Shown: one piece after another, positions 50,417 to 58,396 of the stretch
Layout: every line of letters begins with the position of its first letter
Numbering within the stretch: position 1 is the stretch's first letter
Assembly (NCBI GenBank): GCA_964251665.1
Contig: CAXUKO010000006.1
Span: forward strand, 124,001 to 188,000
DNA length: 64,000 bases
Source of the DNA: JBBQLG01 sp964251665
GTDB lineage: Bacteria; Bacteroidota; Bacteroidia; Cytophagales; Spirosomataceae
Direction of reading: 5' to 3'
Notes under the pieces: model-generated
Told to the model about the DNA's origin: nothing
Databases searched by the model: none
What the model saw: the letters and a program-made list of their open reading frames with translations, nothing else
Position numbers and translations under genes: made by a program

Positions 50417-51123
50417 AGAATTACATCTGGTTTGGCGGGACGATGCTGAGCGACAAACCGCTCAACGGTTTCGGCATCTTCGACCCGGAAGGTACCGATG
50501 CGGGTCCGGCGCAGGGCACTCATGTAGGCGCCATTGTTGAGCAAAAGGCCCAAATCCCGTACCAGACTCCGAATATACGTCCCTTTGGAACACACGATTC
50601 TAAAGTTGACCGTTGGCAGACTGGTCGTGTCGAGTTCAAACACCGACACGGTTACCATCCGGCTTTTAATCCCGCCATCGACCTGGTCAGCCGTCTCGCC
50701 CCGACGGGCTTTTTCGTAGAGTCGCTCGCCATTGACGCGAACAGCCGAATAAATGGGGGGTATCTGATTAATATCACCGGTAAGTTGCCGGGCGGCTTCC
50801 TGTACCCGTTCGGGTGTTAAACCAGAAACATCAAACTCCGCATCGAACTCCGTTTCCAGATCGACAGAAGGGGTTGTTTTACCCAGCACGAGCGTACCGG
50901 TGTACTCTTTTTCCTGCGCCTGATACTGATCTATCTGCTTGGTCATCTTACCCGTGCAAAGAATAAGCAGACCGGTTGCCAGCGGGTCGAGGGTACCTGC
51001 ATGGCCAATTTTCTTGAATTTACCGGCCCAGCGAAGTTTCTTCACTACATCGAACGACGTCCAGGTAAGCGGCTTGTCGATCAAAATAACCCGGCCGGGG
51101 TCGGGCGTTTGTTCCTGATTCAT
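50413..51123 (-). CDS. truB: tRNA pseudouridine(55) synthase
   Basis: The protein has 236 residues from the ATG at 51123. It contains the TruB motif GHAGTLD46PLATGLLIL (Asp46 catalytic) and KEYTGTLVLGKTTPSVD. It converts U55 of tRNA to pseudouridine. A -7 box TATCTTTG ends 5 nt upstream of the ATG, so the transcript may be leaderless. An intrinsic terminator after uppP separates it from the upstream gene, making truB-ribF its own unit. Confidence 0.95.
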   Translation of the reverse strand: MNQEQTPDPGRVILIDKPLTWTSFDVVKKLRWAGKFKKIGHAGTLDPLATGLLILCTGKMTKQIDQYQAQEKEYTGTLVLGKTTPSVDLETEFDAEFDVSGLTPERVQEAARQLTGDINQIPPIYSAVRVNGERLYEKARRGETADQVDGGIKSRMVTVSVFELDTTSLPTVNFRIVCSKGTYIRSLVRDLGLLLNNGAYMSALRRTRIGTFRVEDAETVERFVAQHRPAKPDVIL

Positions 51124-51128
51124 CCGGG

Positions 51129-51136
51129 CAAAGATA
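51129..51136 (-). promoter_or_regulatory. -7 box for truB, 5 nt from the start codon
   Basis: TATCTTTG on the minus strand is an exact TAnnTTTG. The spacing CCCGG to the ATG leaves room for no or almost no 5' leader. Confidence 0.6.
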
Positions 51137-51145
51137 GAAAACAAA

Positions 51146-51179
51146 AGACCTGCAAGGACTATACAAGCCTTACAGGTCT
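51146..51179 (-). terminator. Terminator after uppP
   Basis: A stem AGACCTGTAAGG / CCTTGCAGGTCT (one mismatch) on the minus strand is followed by TTTTGTTTTC. It lies between the uppP stop and the truB promoter. Confidence 0.8.
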
Positions 51180-51200
51180 ATAAAAGAGGAAGGAGAAGAG

Positions 51201-52058
51201 CTACAATACGTCCAGCTTTACACCAGCAGCCAGCAGGCCCAGCAGCAACAAACCGAGGGCAATCCGGTAATAACCGAATACTTTGAAACCATATTTGGTC
51301 AGAAACCCTACGAAGCCGCGAATAGCCAGCAAGCCAACCACAAAGGCGATGGCGTTGCCGATCAGCAGTGTGTGAACGTCCGCCATATCGAGCAGCTTAT
51401 ACGTTTTCAGGAGCTTGTACCCCGATGCGGCAGCCATCGTTGGCACCGCCAGGAAAAACGAGAACTCGGCGGCCTGCTGCCGGGTCAGGCCCTGAAACAT
51501 ACCACCAATGATCGTAGCGGCCGACCGGGACACACCCGGAATCATGGCGATGCACTGAAAAAAGCCAATTTTTAGCGCTTCCGGTGTGGTTACGTCGCCG
51601 TCCTTAGGTTGCTGCGGTCCGTCGTTATGGTTGACGATCTTGTCGATAAAAACGAGAATAATACCGCCCACCAACAGTGTGATAGCTACCACTAATACAT
51701 TTTCCAGCAGCGAGTCGATAAAGTCATTCAGTAGAAAACCGATTACGGCGGCTGGCAGAAAGGCGATGAACAACTTGCTGTAGAAATCGGCTGCCGGTTG
51801 TAGGTTAGCCGGTACCCAGAGCAGCCATGAGGGCGCCTGATAGCCCGGTGTTCGGCTCACCAGAAACCGCCGGTGATACAGCACCAGCACCGAGATAATA
51901 CAACCGAACTGAATATCGACGGTGTACAGTTTGGTGAATTCGTCGCTGGCAATGCCCGCCAATGACGAATAGATAATCATGTGGCCGGTAGAAGAAATCG
52001 GTAAAAATTCGGTCAGGCCTTCGATGATGGCCAGTGCAATGGCATGAATCAACTCCAT
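51201..52058 (-). CDS. uppP: Undecaprenyl-diphosphatase UppP/BacA
   Basis: The protein has 285 residues with eight predicted helices and the UppP motifs LIHAIALAIIEGLTEFLPISSTGHMI and SRSAATIIGGM. It recycles undecaprenyl pyrophosphate for peptidoglycan and polysaccharide synthesis. Its ATG overlaps the DUF3098 stop by one nt (TGATG), so translation is coupled. Confidence 0.96.
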   Translation of the reverse strand: MELIHAIALAIIEGLTEFLPISSTGHMIIYSSLAGIASDEFTKLYTVDIQFGCIISVLVLYHRRFLVSRTPGYQAPSWLLWVPANLQPAADFYSKLFIAFLPAAVIGFLLNDFIDSLLENVLVVAITLLVGGIILVFIDKIVNHNDGPQQPKDGDVTTPEALKIGFFQCIAMIPGVSRSAATIIGGMFQGLTRQQAAEFSFFLAVPTMAAASGYKLLKTYKLLDMADVHTLLIGNAIAFVVGLLAIRGFVGFLTKYGFKVFGYYRIALGLLLLGLLAAGVKLDVL

Positions 52059-52261
52059 CAGGACTGCTTGGGCTTGGTCAGGATGGCGAAAAACTCGATG
52101 GCAAAGCCACTGATAACTGTTAGCGGGCCGAGGGTAAGGCCCAGAAAGCCAAAGCCAAACTCTTCTTTATCTAAGCTCATAATAAAAAAGCCAAGCAGAA
52201 TCACGGCGATACCCGCAATCATGAGCTGGTAATTCTTTTTGCCGAAAGGGAGTGAGTTCAT
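52058..52261 (-). CDS. DUF3098 small membrane protein
   Basis: The protein has 67 residues from the ATG at 52261 (MNSLPFGKKNYQLMIAGIAVILLGF). Two membrane helices flank the short loop LDKEEFGFGFL. DUF3098 is a Bacteroidota family found between ftsX and uppP, as here. The role is unknown; the conserved position suggests a link to cell envelope growth. The in-frame upstream start would translate a repeat and is rejected. Confidence 0.88.
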   Translation of the reverse strand: MNSLPFGKKNYQLMIAGIAVILLGFFIMSLDKEEFGFGFLGLTLGPLTVISGFAIEFFAILTKPKQS

Positions 52262-52271
52262 TTTGTGTATT

Positions 52272-52323
52272 CCAGACGCCCACATCTGGTTTTTTAATGG
52301 AACAGCCAGACGTGGGCGTCTGG
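52272..52323. repeat. Paired CCAGACG palindromes
   Basis: Two inverted 18-mers (52272-52289, one mismatch; 52306-52323, exact) of the CCAGACG-CCCA-CGTCTGG type are spaced by 16 nt in opposite orientation. A third copy lies at 20806-20823. They sit upstream of the DUF3098 gene. Confidence 0.8.
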
Positions 52324-52359
52324 TCTGACCGCCGGAGCGGATACTATTTACTACAATTC

Positions 52360-52409
52360 GTCTTTGTTTGTGGTGTCAGGTTCTTAAATCTGATACCACA
52401 AACAAAGAC
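52360..52409. terminator. Hairpin between ftsX and DUF3098
   Basis: Arms GTCTTTGTTTGTGGTGTCAG (52360-52379) and 52390-52409 pair over 20 bp with one mismatch around a 10-nt loop. No clear U tract is on the minus strand, so it may be a structural repeat rather than a terminator. Confidence 0.6.
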
Positions 52410-52416
52410 ATCACGG

Positions 52417-53301
52417 TTAATATAATTCGTCTAATGACAGGCCTAAGTACCGGCTTACGGCCTGAAACGTACTGATCAGGCCAATCATCGCACCCAGACC
52501 AATCAGACCGGCCAGTAAGAGCGCAAATTGCAGGGGTTGTTGTAAGGCATCTATCTCGGGCATTTGATGAATGGCTACCTGAAGCACGCCAATCAGCAAC
52601 CCCGACGCAATCAGCCCGGCAATAAAGCCCTGCATAATGCCTCTGCCCAAAAAAGGCCGGGTAATGAACCCGTTGGTAGCACCAACCAACTGCATACTCC
52701 GAATCAGCAGCCGCTGCGAGTAGAGAGCCAGCCGGATGGTATTGTTCATCAGTACAATGATAATGATGAGCAAAATCAGGGCGAAAGCTGACATGACCAA
52801 ATAAATCCGGGTGATATTCCGGTTGATGCTGTCGACCAGGTTTTCCTGATAGGCCACCTCAAAAACTCCGCTGATTTGCTCCAGATCGGTTTTAACGGCC
52901 TGAAGTTTGGCTTCTTCAAAGTAATCTTCGCGCAGTTTGATGCGATAACTGTCGCGCAGGGGATTTTCGTTGGCATCCAGAATCTGGCGAAAGTCCTCTT
53001 TCGTCTCGGCAATGAACTCTTTGGCCGCTTCGTCTTTACTCACAAATTTGATTTGTGGCGTGCCATTGGTTGCCAGCGCGTAGGGACGGGCAGCTACGAC
53101 TTTATAGAGTGTATTGATCTTCGACGAGTCGAGATCTTTATCTAAGAAAACCCGGACTTCATTGTTCTCCCGGATGTAAGTGACTAAGCGTTTTGACTGG
53201 ATAGCCAGCATGCCGCAGAAGCCAATGAGAAACAACGCCAGCGTCAGGCTGAATAAAATCATGCCGCTGGGATACTTACCTACTTTTTTCTTACGCGCCA
53301 T
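52417..53301 (-). CDS. ftsX: Cell division protein FtsX
   Basis: The protein has 294 residues, with an N-terminal membrane helix (SGMILFSLTLALFLIGFCGML), a periplasmic domain of about 110 residues and three C-terminal helices. FtsX, together with FtsE, transmits a signal for septal peptidoglycan hydrolysis. A TATTTTTG -7 box lies on the minus strand at 53333-53340. FtsE is not in the window. Confidence 0.92.
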   Translation of the reverse strand: MARKKKVGKYPSGMILFSLTLALFLIGFCGMLAIQSKRLVTYIRENNEVRVFLDKDLDSSKINTLYKVVAARPYALATNGTPQIKFVSKDEAAKEFIAETKEDFRQILDANENPLRDSYRIKLREDYFEEAKLQAVKTDLEQISGVFEVAYQENLVDSINRNITRIYLVMSAFALILLIIIIVLMNNTIRLALYSQRLLIRSMQLVGATNGFITRPFLGRGIMQGFIAGLIASGLLIGVLQVAIHQMPEIDALQQPLQFALLLAGLIGLGAMIGLISTFQAVSRYLGLSLDELY

Positions 53302-53332
53302 TCAGAAACTGCTTGCAAACTTGGGTTATCGG

Positions 53333-53340
53333 CAAAAATA
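53333..53340 (-). promoter_or_regulatory. -7 box for ftsX
   Basis: TATTTTTG on the minus strand matches TAnnTTTG. The expected leader is about 26 nt. A perfect 8-bp hairpin CCCGTTCA / TGAACGGG (53358-53380) lies just upstream of it. Confidence 0.55.
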
Positions 53341-53416
53341 GCTTTTTTCGGGCAATGCCCGTTCAATACGCCTGAACGGGAAAGTCGATTTAGGAAAAAT
53401 TAACGGTGGGGCAATA

Positions 53417-54712
53417 TCACTTCGTCAATGCCTGATACACCAGAACCCGGAACTTGTTGGGAAGGTCGCCCGCCGATGTGTTGGGGGATTTCTGCGTGTA
53501 GACCAGCGCAACGATGCCTTCTTTAGGGTCGGCCCAGTAGGCGGTGCCAAAATAACCACCCCAGTCGAACGATCCTTCCGAAACGGGTAACTGGGCGGCT
53601 CCCCTCGCGCTAATGATCTGGAAGCCCAGGCCAAATTTATTGACACCTACGTTTAACTCACCGATCTGGTTGGTGGTGATCATGCGGACCGTAGCCGGAC
53701 TAAGCAGTTGTTTACCGTTGTAGCTTCCGCCGTTGAGGACCATTTGCAGGAAAACGGCGTAATCAGTTAGGGTGGATACCAGGCCCGCTCCCCCCGAATA
53801 ATAGGCGCCATTGGTTTTTGGGTAATTAGCTACACTCGCAAAGACAGCCGGAGCAGGACGTACCATACCGGTGGAGTCTTCCGTATTAAGGCCCGTCAGG
53901 CGGGATTGCTTGGCGGGCGGCAGGTAAAAGTAGGTGTCGTTCATGCCCAGCGGCTCAAAAATGCGGGCCTTAAAGAACTGGTCCAGCGGCTGACCCGATA
54001 CTACTTCGATCAGGTAACCCAGTACATCGGTGCTGATGCTGTAACTCCAGCGGTCGCCGGGTTGAAACATCAATGGCAGCGTCGCCAGTTTGTTTATGGC
54101 GTCGCCGAGGATGAAATTAGGCGTACCAATACCGCTCGGGATGTGGCCTTTTGCGTAAATAGCGGTGGCCTCTTTAGTGCCAATTTGAGGGTAGCTGATC
54201 CCGGAGGTGTGGGTCAGCAGTTGGCGGATTGTGATCTCGCGCTTGGCCGGAACGGTGGTATAAGTCGAGTCTTTTTCGTTGAATTTATCCAGCACCGTCA
54301 TCTTTTTAAAGGCCGGAATGTATTTCGAGATGGGGTCATCCAGCAGAAACCGGCCTTCTTCAAACAGCATCATGACGCCAATACTGGTAATGGCTTTCGT
54401 CTGCGAGGCAATGCGGTAGATAGCGTCGCGTTTGAGGGGCACTTTCGTTGTGAGGTTCTCTACCCCGAAGGTTTTATCGTAAACGATCTTTCCATTGCGG
54501 GCGATTAATACACCCACGCCCGCCTGCTGGCCTTTATCAATGTACTCCTGCATCACACGGTCGATGCGCTGCAGCCGCTCGCTGCTCATGCCAACGGATT
54601 CGGGAGGAGCAACTTCGAGCCGGGTTACGGTAGGTTTCGTAACGGTAGTTTTCTGGGCGAAAGCGGGCCATAGTAACAGGGATAACAGGCCCGTAAAAAG
54701 CAGTTTTTGCAT
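53417..54712 (-). CDS. Exported serine hydrolase of the beta-lactamase family
   Basis: The protein has 431 residues. A signal peptide at residues 1-20 (LLLWPAFAQ) precedes SxxK as S103-QT-K106. The second motif is Y222-S-I224, with isoleucine replacing the usual asparagine, and the KTG-type region is less clear than in the enzyme at 15438. The middle has TFGVENLTTKVPLKRD and HTSGISYP. These features suggest a hydrolase or esterase with altered chemistry. Its gene is downstream of ftsX with a 115-nt gap on the same strand. Confidence 0.88.
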   Translation of the reverse strand: MQKLLFTGLLSLLLWPAFAQKTTVTKPTVTRLEVAPPESVGMSSERLQRIDRVMQEYIDKGQQAGVGVLIARNGKIVYDKTFGVENLTTKVPLKRDAIYRIASQTKAITSIGVMMLFEEGRFLLDDPISKYIPAFKKMTVLDKFNEKDSTYTTVPAKREITIRQLLTHTSGISYPQIGTKEATAIYAKGHIPSGIGTPNFILGDAINKLATLPLMFQPGDRWSYSISTDVLGYLIEVVSGQPLDQFFKARIFEPLGMNDTYFYLPPAKQSRLTGLNTEDSTGMVRPAPAVFASVANYPKTNGAYYSGGAGLVSTLTDYAVFLQMVLNGGSYNGKQLLSPATVRMITTNQIGELNVGVNKFGLGFQIISARGAAQLPVSEGSFDWGGYFGTAYWADPKEGIVALVYTQKSPNTSAGDLPNKFRVLVYQALTK

Positions 54713-54842
54713 GCAAGGAGGGGTTTAGGAAAAGCGAAGGTAATAGGTTAGTCAACATTGGCAACCAAGCCGTAGCGTAGTGTTACCAAACCTTCGGGCT
54801 AACGCCTGGTTTAGAAAGCCATACCTTTACCAGCCAACGTTC

Positions 54843-55958
54843 ATGAAAAAATACTCCGGGAAGTACAGTTTCCACCAAATCGCTTTATTGGCCGTAATGG
54901 GCCTGATTTCATCAGTGGCTAACGGGCAAAATGCCCCGCTCACCTCAGTTTTTAGGGACAATACCTATCAGTTAACCGGTGTAGCGGTGTCGAAATCGGG
55001 CCGGATGTTCGTGAACTATCCCTACTGGACGGACACCTACAAATACGCCGTTGTAGAAATTGGCCCGAATGGTGTAAAAAAACCGTACCCTGACGCCCGT
55101 TACAATAGCTGGAAACCGGGACAGAATCCGGCGAACCGGTGGATATGCGTGCAGGCGGTTTTCATTGATGACAAAGACCGGCTCTGGGTGGTCGATCCGG
55201 CCAGTCCGAAGCAGAATGGCGTATACCAGGATGCGCACAAAATTGTTTGCTTTAACCTGACGACCAATCAGCCTGAACGGACCTTTTCGATGGCGGGTGT
55301 AGTAGGGCCGGATAGCTACATCAACGACATTCGTGTGGATACCAAACGCGAGGTGGCTTACGTGACCGAGTCGCAGCAGGGCGGCATTATCGTGATGGAC
55401 CTCAAAACCGGTAAATCCCGCCTGACCCTGGCGGGCGATAAATCGGTTAAGTCCGACCCGACATACGAATTTATCATTGATAACCGGCAGCTTAAAGATT
55501 CAAAGGGACCGGTTAAATTCAATTCGGATGGGCTCGCACTAACGCCCGATGGCGATATGCTCTATTATAAGCCGCTGACGGATAACAAACTGTATAGGAT
55601 CAAAACGGAGTTTTTACGGGACTCCAAAATTGCGGATAAAGAGCTTGGCAGTAAGGTTGAAGACTTGGGTAAGTACACCTCGACCGATGGCATGATTATC
55701 GACGAAGCTGGGAATCTGTACATGGGCGACGTGCAGAATTACCAACTCTACCGCCTGAAACCCGGCGCTGGAACGGCTATGCAACGGGAAGACCTGGTAA
55801 CAGATAAGGAGAAACTACAGTGGCCCGACAGCTACGCCATTCAGAATGGGTATCTGTACGTGACAACCTCGCAGATTCAGCATATGGCCAAGAACAACGA
55901 CGGTAAATCAACCCGGAAAACACCGTACGAAGTCTTTAAACTGAAAATTGGTCAATAA
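54843..55958 (+). CDS. Royal-jelly/SMP-30-like secreted propeller protein
   Basis: The protein has 371 residues from the ATG at 54843 (MKKYSGKYSFHQIALLAVMG). A type I signal peptide ends near SSVANGQ. The blades follow the same pattern as in the lipoprotein paralogue at 6513-7616: TGVAVSKSGRMFVNYPYW, LWVVDPASPKQNG, YINDIRVDTKREVAYVTES and STDGMIIDEAGNLYMGD. The two paralogues therefore differ mainly in anchoring, one lipid-anchored and one free. Activity unknown. Confidence 0.85.
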   Translation: MKKYSGKYSFHQIALLAVMGLISSVANGQNAPLTSVFRDNTYQLTGVAVSKSGRMFVNYPYWTDTYKYAVVEIGPNGVKKPYPDARYNSWKPGQNPANRWICVQAVFIDDKDRLWVVDPASPKQNGVYQDAHKIVCFNLTTNQPERTFSMAGVVGPDSYINDIRVDTKREVAYVTESQQGGIIVMDLKTGKSRLTLAGDKSVKSDPTYEFIIDNRQLKDSKGPVKFNSDGLALTPDGDMLYYKPLTDNKLYRIKTEFLRDSKIADKELGSKVEDLGKYTSTDGMIIDEAGNLYMGDVQNYQLYRLKPGAGTAMQREDLVTDKEKLQWPDSYAIQNGYLYVTTSQIQHMAKNNDGKSTRKTPYEVFKLKIGQ

Positions 55959-55973
55959 ATTACGGATTGCCCA

Positions 55974-56013
55974 AAACGACAGAAACCTGCTTTTCAGCAG
56001 GTTTCTGTCGTTT
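55974..56013. terminator. Hairpin terminator
   Basis: A 15-bp perfect stem CGACAGAAACCTGCT / AGCAGGTTTCTGTCG with a 4-nt loop, extended by AAA/TTT at the outer ends. It serves both convergent neighbours. Confidence 0.92.
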
Positions 56014-56030
56014 CAAAGAAGTGGGAAAGT

Positions 56031-56507
56031 CTATTTCTTCGGGCCGGTGAATGCGCCAAGTTTTTTGACTACTGTGCTATTATCGGTTGTCTGCACGACG
56101 ATAGAGAGGGCGATTTTGTTATCTGTTGTGAACTCGCCGGATGCCGAATAATCGGCATTAACCGTTTTGTTGAGGTAAGATAAGGCCTCTTTATTTTTAC
56201 TGGTCACTTTAAATTTAGTCCCATCCAGATCAGCGGCAAGCTGCTCGGTATAGCCCGGGAAGTTAATCGTAATAAAAATCTCTTTATTGTTGCCAGTACC
56301 TTTAGCGACTACCAACTCGCCGACACCCTGATCAGGCGCACTGACAATATTGCCTACGTAGGTGACGGCTTGATATTGAACGGGTGAATACGTGCCAACG
56401 TACTGCGCCCGGAGATCGATGCTTTCGGCTGAATTTTTCGATTTACAGGCTGAGACTACACTTCCCAGCAAAGCCAGCAGGAGAAAAGCGCGGAATTGTG
56501 TTTTCAT
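56031..56507 (-). CDS. Lipoprotein, function unknown
   Basis: The protein has 158 residues from the ATG at 56507 (MKTQFRAFLLLALLGSVVSAC), with a lipobox VSAC. The mature part is beta-rich, with VGELVVAKGTGNN and IFITINFPGY, and no recognised family. Bacteroidota have many such 150-residue lipoproteins. It lies downstream of the bifunctional nuclease gene on the same strand, with a strong hairpin between them. Confidence 0.75.
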   Translation of the reverse strand: MKTQFRAFLLLALLGSVVSACKSKNSAESIDLRAQYVGTYSPVQYQAVTYVGNIVSAPDQGVGELVVAKGTGNNKEIFITINFPGYTEQLAADLDGTKFKVTSKNKEALSYLNKTVNADYSASGEFTTDNKIALSIVVQTTDNSTVVKKLGAFTGPKK

Positions 56508-56600
56508 AAAGTTCATAATAGAATGTTATGAGGAGAAGTTGAATAGGAAACGAAACAGGGTGGATATTAGTACATGCAGTACACTGCACAACAAGTATAC

Positions 56601-56641
56601 CACAAAAAAGGCCCCAACGGTACGCCGGGGCCTTTTTTGTG
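56601..56641. terminator. Terminator after the bifunctional nuclease gene
   Basis: A 15-bp perfect stem CACAAAAAAGGCCCC / GGGGCCTTTTTTGTG with a T tract separates the nuclease gene from the lipoprotein gene. Confidence 0.92.
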
Positions 56642-56652
56642 AGTAGCATCCG

Positions 56653-57246
56653 TTAATTCCGGCGGCTCATCTCATCGCGGATTTTAGCGGCCCGCTCGTA
56701 GTTCTCATTGGCCAGCGCTTCGTCCAGAATCTTCTGTAATTCATCAAACGTCATATCCTTCAACTGATCGCCAAAAGCGCGGGGTGACCGGCTGGGCTGA
56801 CCAACCAGTTCTTCCTGCTCCTCATCTTCATCGTTCACACTGGCGGTGATGCCCGCTTCCGACAAAATGGCCTCATGCGTGTAGATCGGCACATCGAACC
56901 GGATACCAATGGCGATGGCATCTGACGGACGGGCATCAACTACGGTTTCACGAACGCCATCCGAACAAACGATTCGGGCAAAGAAAATGCCTTCTTTCAA
57001 GTCGGAGATAACGATCTCACGAACGGTAAAATTGAAATTTTTGGCGAACTGCTTGAAGAGGTCGTGCGTCATGGGCCGGTTTGGCACAATCTTCTCGATT
57101 TCGATGGCGATGGCCTGAGCCTCAAACATGCCAATAATAATAGGTAGCCGACGGTTACCGTATTCTTCGCCCAACACCAGCGCAAACGAACCCGATTGCG
57201 ACTGGCTCGGCGACAAGCCTAATATTTCCAGTTTTATCTTATCCAC
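56653..57246 (-). CDS. Bifunctional nuclease-family protein (DUF151) with UVR domain
   Basis: The protein has 197 residues, read from a GTG at 57246 (VDKIKLEILGLSPSQSQSGSFALVLGEEYG). The only upstream ATG would translate an octamer repeat. DUF151 core segments are RLPIIIGMFEAQAIAIEIEKI and VVDARPSDAIAIGIRFDVPIY. A C-terminal UVR motif (DELQKILDEALANENYERAAKIRD) is present, as in most Bacteroidota members. The family is reported to have RNase and DNase activity. A -7 box TATTTTTG lies only 4 nt upstream of the GTG. Confidence 0.9.
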   Translation of the reverse strand: MDKIKLEILGLSPSQSQSGSFALVLGEEYGNRRLPIIIGMFEAQAIAIEIEKIVPNRPMTHDLFKQFAKNFNFTVREIVISDLKEGIFFARIVCSDGVRETVVDARPSDAIAIGIRFDVPIYTHEAILSEAGITASVNDEDEEQEELVGQPSRSPRAFGDQLKDMTFDELQKILDEALANENYERAAKIRDEMSRRN

Positions 57247-57250
57247 GGCG

Positions 57251-57258
57251 CAAAAATA
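57251..57258 (-). promoter_or_regulatory. -7 box for the bifunctional nuclease gene
   Basis: TATTTTTG on the minus strand, an exact TAnnTTTG, lies 4 nt upstream of the GTG start. The transcript is likely leaderless. Octamer-unit repeats directly precede it. Confidence 0.6.
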
Positions 57259-57265
57259 GTAATAA

Positions 57266-57358
57266 GTCGGTAAGTCAGTAAGTCGATACGTCAGTAAGTT
57301 GCTTGGAAAAACGTACTGACTGCATGGCACCCGCTTACAAACTCAGGCGAAGCCGCTT
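57266..57358. repeat. Octamer-unit repeat between etfA and DUF151 gene
   Basis: Exact-register units GTCGGTAA, GTCAGTAA, GTCGATAC, GTCAGTAA, GTTGCTTG span 57266-57305. A partial inverted match (GTCAGTAAG-like) lies at 57348-57358. It resembles the element after lgt (22484). Confidence 0.8.
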
Positions 57359-57363
57359 ACTGA

Positions 57364-58326
57364 CTACAACCCCTGCACCGCTTTTGTCAGGCGTGGCAGC
57401 ACATCGAACACGTCGCCGACGATACCGTAATCCGCTGATTTAAAAAACGGGGCTTCGGGGTCTTTGTTGATAACCACGATCACCTTGGAAGAGTTTACGC
57501 CAGCCAGGTGCTGAATAGCGCCTGATATGCCACAGGCGATGTATAAATTGGGGCTAACTTTAATACCGGTTTGGCCAACGTGCTCGTGGTGAGGGCGCCA
57601 GTCGAGGTCGGAAACGGGCTTTGAGCAAGCTGTGGCCGCGTGCAGGGCATGGGCCAGATCTTCCACAATACTCCAGTTTTCGGGGCCTTTCAAGCCACGT
57701 CCCGCCGATACCACCAGGTCTGCCTCGGGCAATAATACGTCGCCGGTTGCTTTCTCGGTGCTTTTCACGCTGATAACAAAGTCGCTGTCATTCAGGGTCG
57801 GCGTGAAGGCTTCTACCGCAGCTGTAGCGCCCGTTTCCTGCACCGGAATGGTGTTTTTTTTGATCGCCAGAATCTTTACATCTGCTTTTAATTCGTTGAA
57901 TGCAAATGCTTTACCCGTGTAAATGCTCGACTTCACCCGGAAACCGTTCGATAAATCGGGTAATTCAATCACGTTGGCGGCTAAACCCGCACGAAGCTTT
58001 CCGGCCAGTCGGGCGGCCATCGCGTCGGCAATGGACGACTTGGCCAGTACCAGTACGGTTGTGCCTTCGCGTTTGGCCGCTTCGGCTACTACACTGGCAT
58101 AGGCCATACCGTTTGGTTCATTCAGTTTGGCGTCGGCAGCGTGTAACACTTTGGTTGCACCGTAGCGGCCAGCCGTAGCCAGTTCGCTGTCATCGGCGGT
58201 ACCCAGCACAATGGCAGTGGCTGAGGTACCCATCATTTCGGCGACTTTAGCCCCGTAAAAAATGGCTTCCTGCGACGATTTTTTTAGTTTCCCTTCGTCT
58301 AATTCGGCAAAGATTAATACAGACAT
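57364..58326 (-). CDS. etfA: Electron transfer flavoprotein alpha subunit
   Basis: The 320-residue protein has the EtfA C-terminal FAD-binding domain (VSAGRGLKGPENWSI, SPNLYIACGISGAIQHLAGV, GDVFDVLPRLTKAV). It partners EtfB to pass electrons from acyl-CoA dehydrogenases to the quinone pool. It follows etfB on the same strand with a hairpin repeat between them. Confidence 0.96.
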   Translation of the reverse strand: MSVLIFAELDEGKLKKSSQEAIFYGAKVAEMMGTSATAIVLGTADDSELATAGRYGATKVLHAADAKLNEPNGMAYASVVAEAAKREGTTVLVLAKSSIADAMAARLAGKLRAGLAANVIELPDLSNGFRVKSSIYTGKAFAFNELKADVKILAIKKNTIPVQETGATAAVEAFTPTLNDSDFVISVKSTEKATGDVLLPEADLVVSAGRGLKGPENWSIVEDLAHALHAATACSKPVSDLDWRPHHEHVGQTGIKVSPNLYIACGISGAIQHLAGVNSSKVIVVINKDPEAPFFKSADYGIVGDVFDVLPRLTKAVQGL

Positions 58327-58332
58327 GGTTGG

Positions 58333-58393
58333 TTCATGGTTTGTGATTTGCGGTTCGTAGTTTCTGCATTATGGCTAACTAAGAACCACAAAC
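58333..58393. repeat. Octamer-like hairpin between etfB and etfA
   Basis: Units GGTTCATG, GTTTGTGA, TTTGCGGT, TCGTAGTT run from 58333 to 58364. The arm 58349-58365 pairs imperfectly with 58376-58393. It fills the 70-nt gap of a two-gene operon. Confidence 0.7.
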
Positions 58394-58396
58394 TGA

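Noticed and set aside
57247..57330. Upstream ATG for the bifunctional nuclease
   Set aside because: The extension would translate the octamer-unit repeat and the -7 promoter box; family members begin close to KIKLEILGL.
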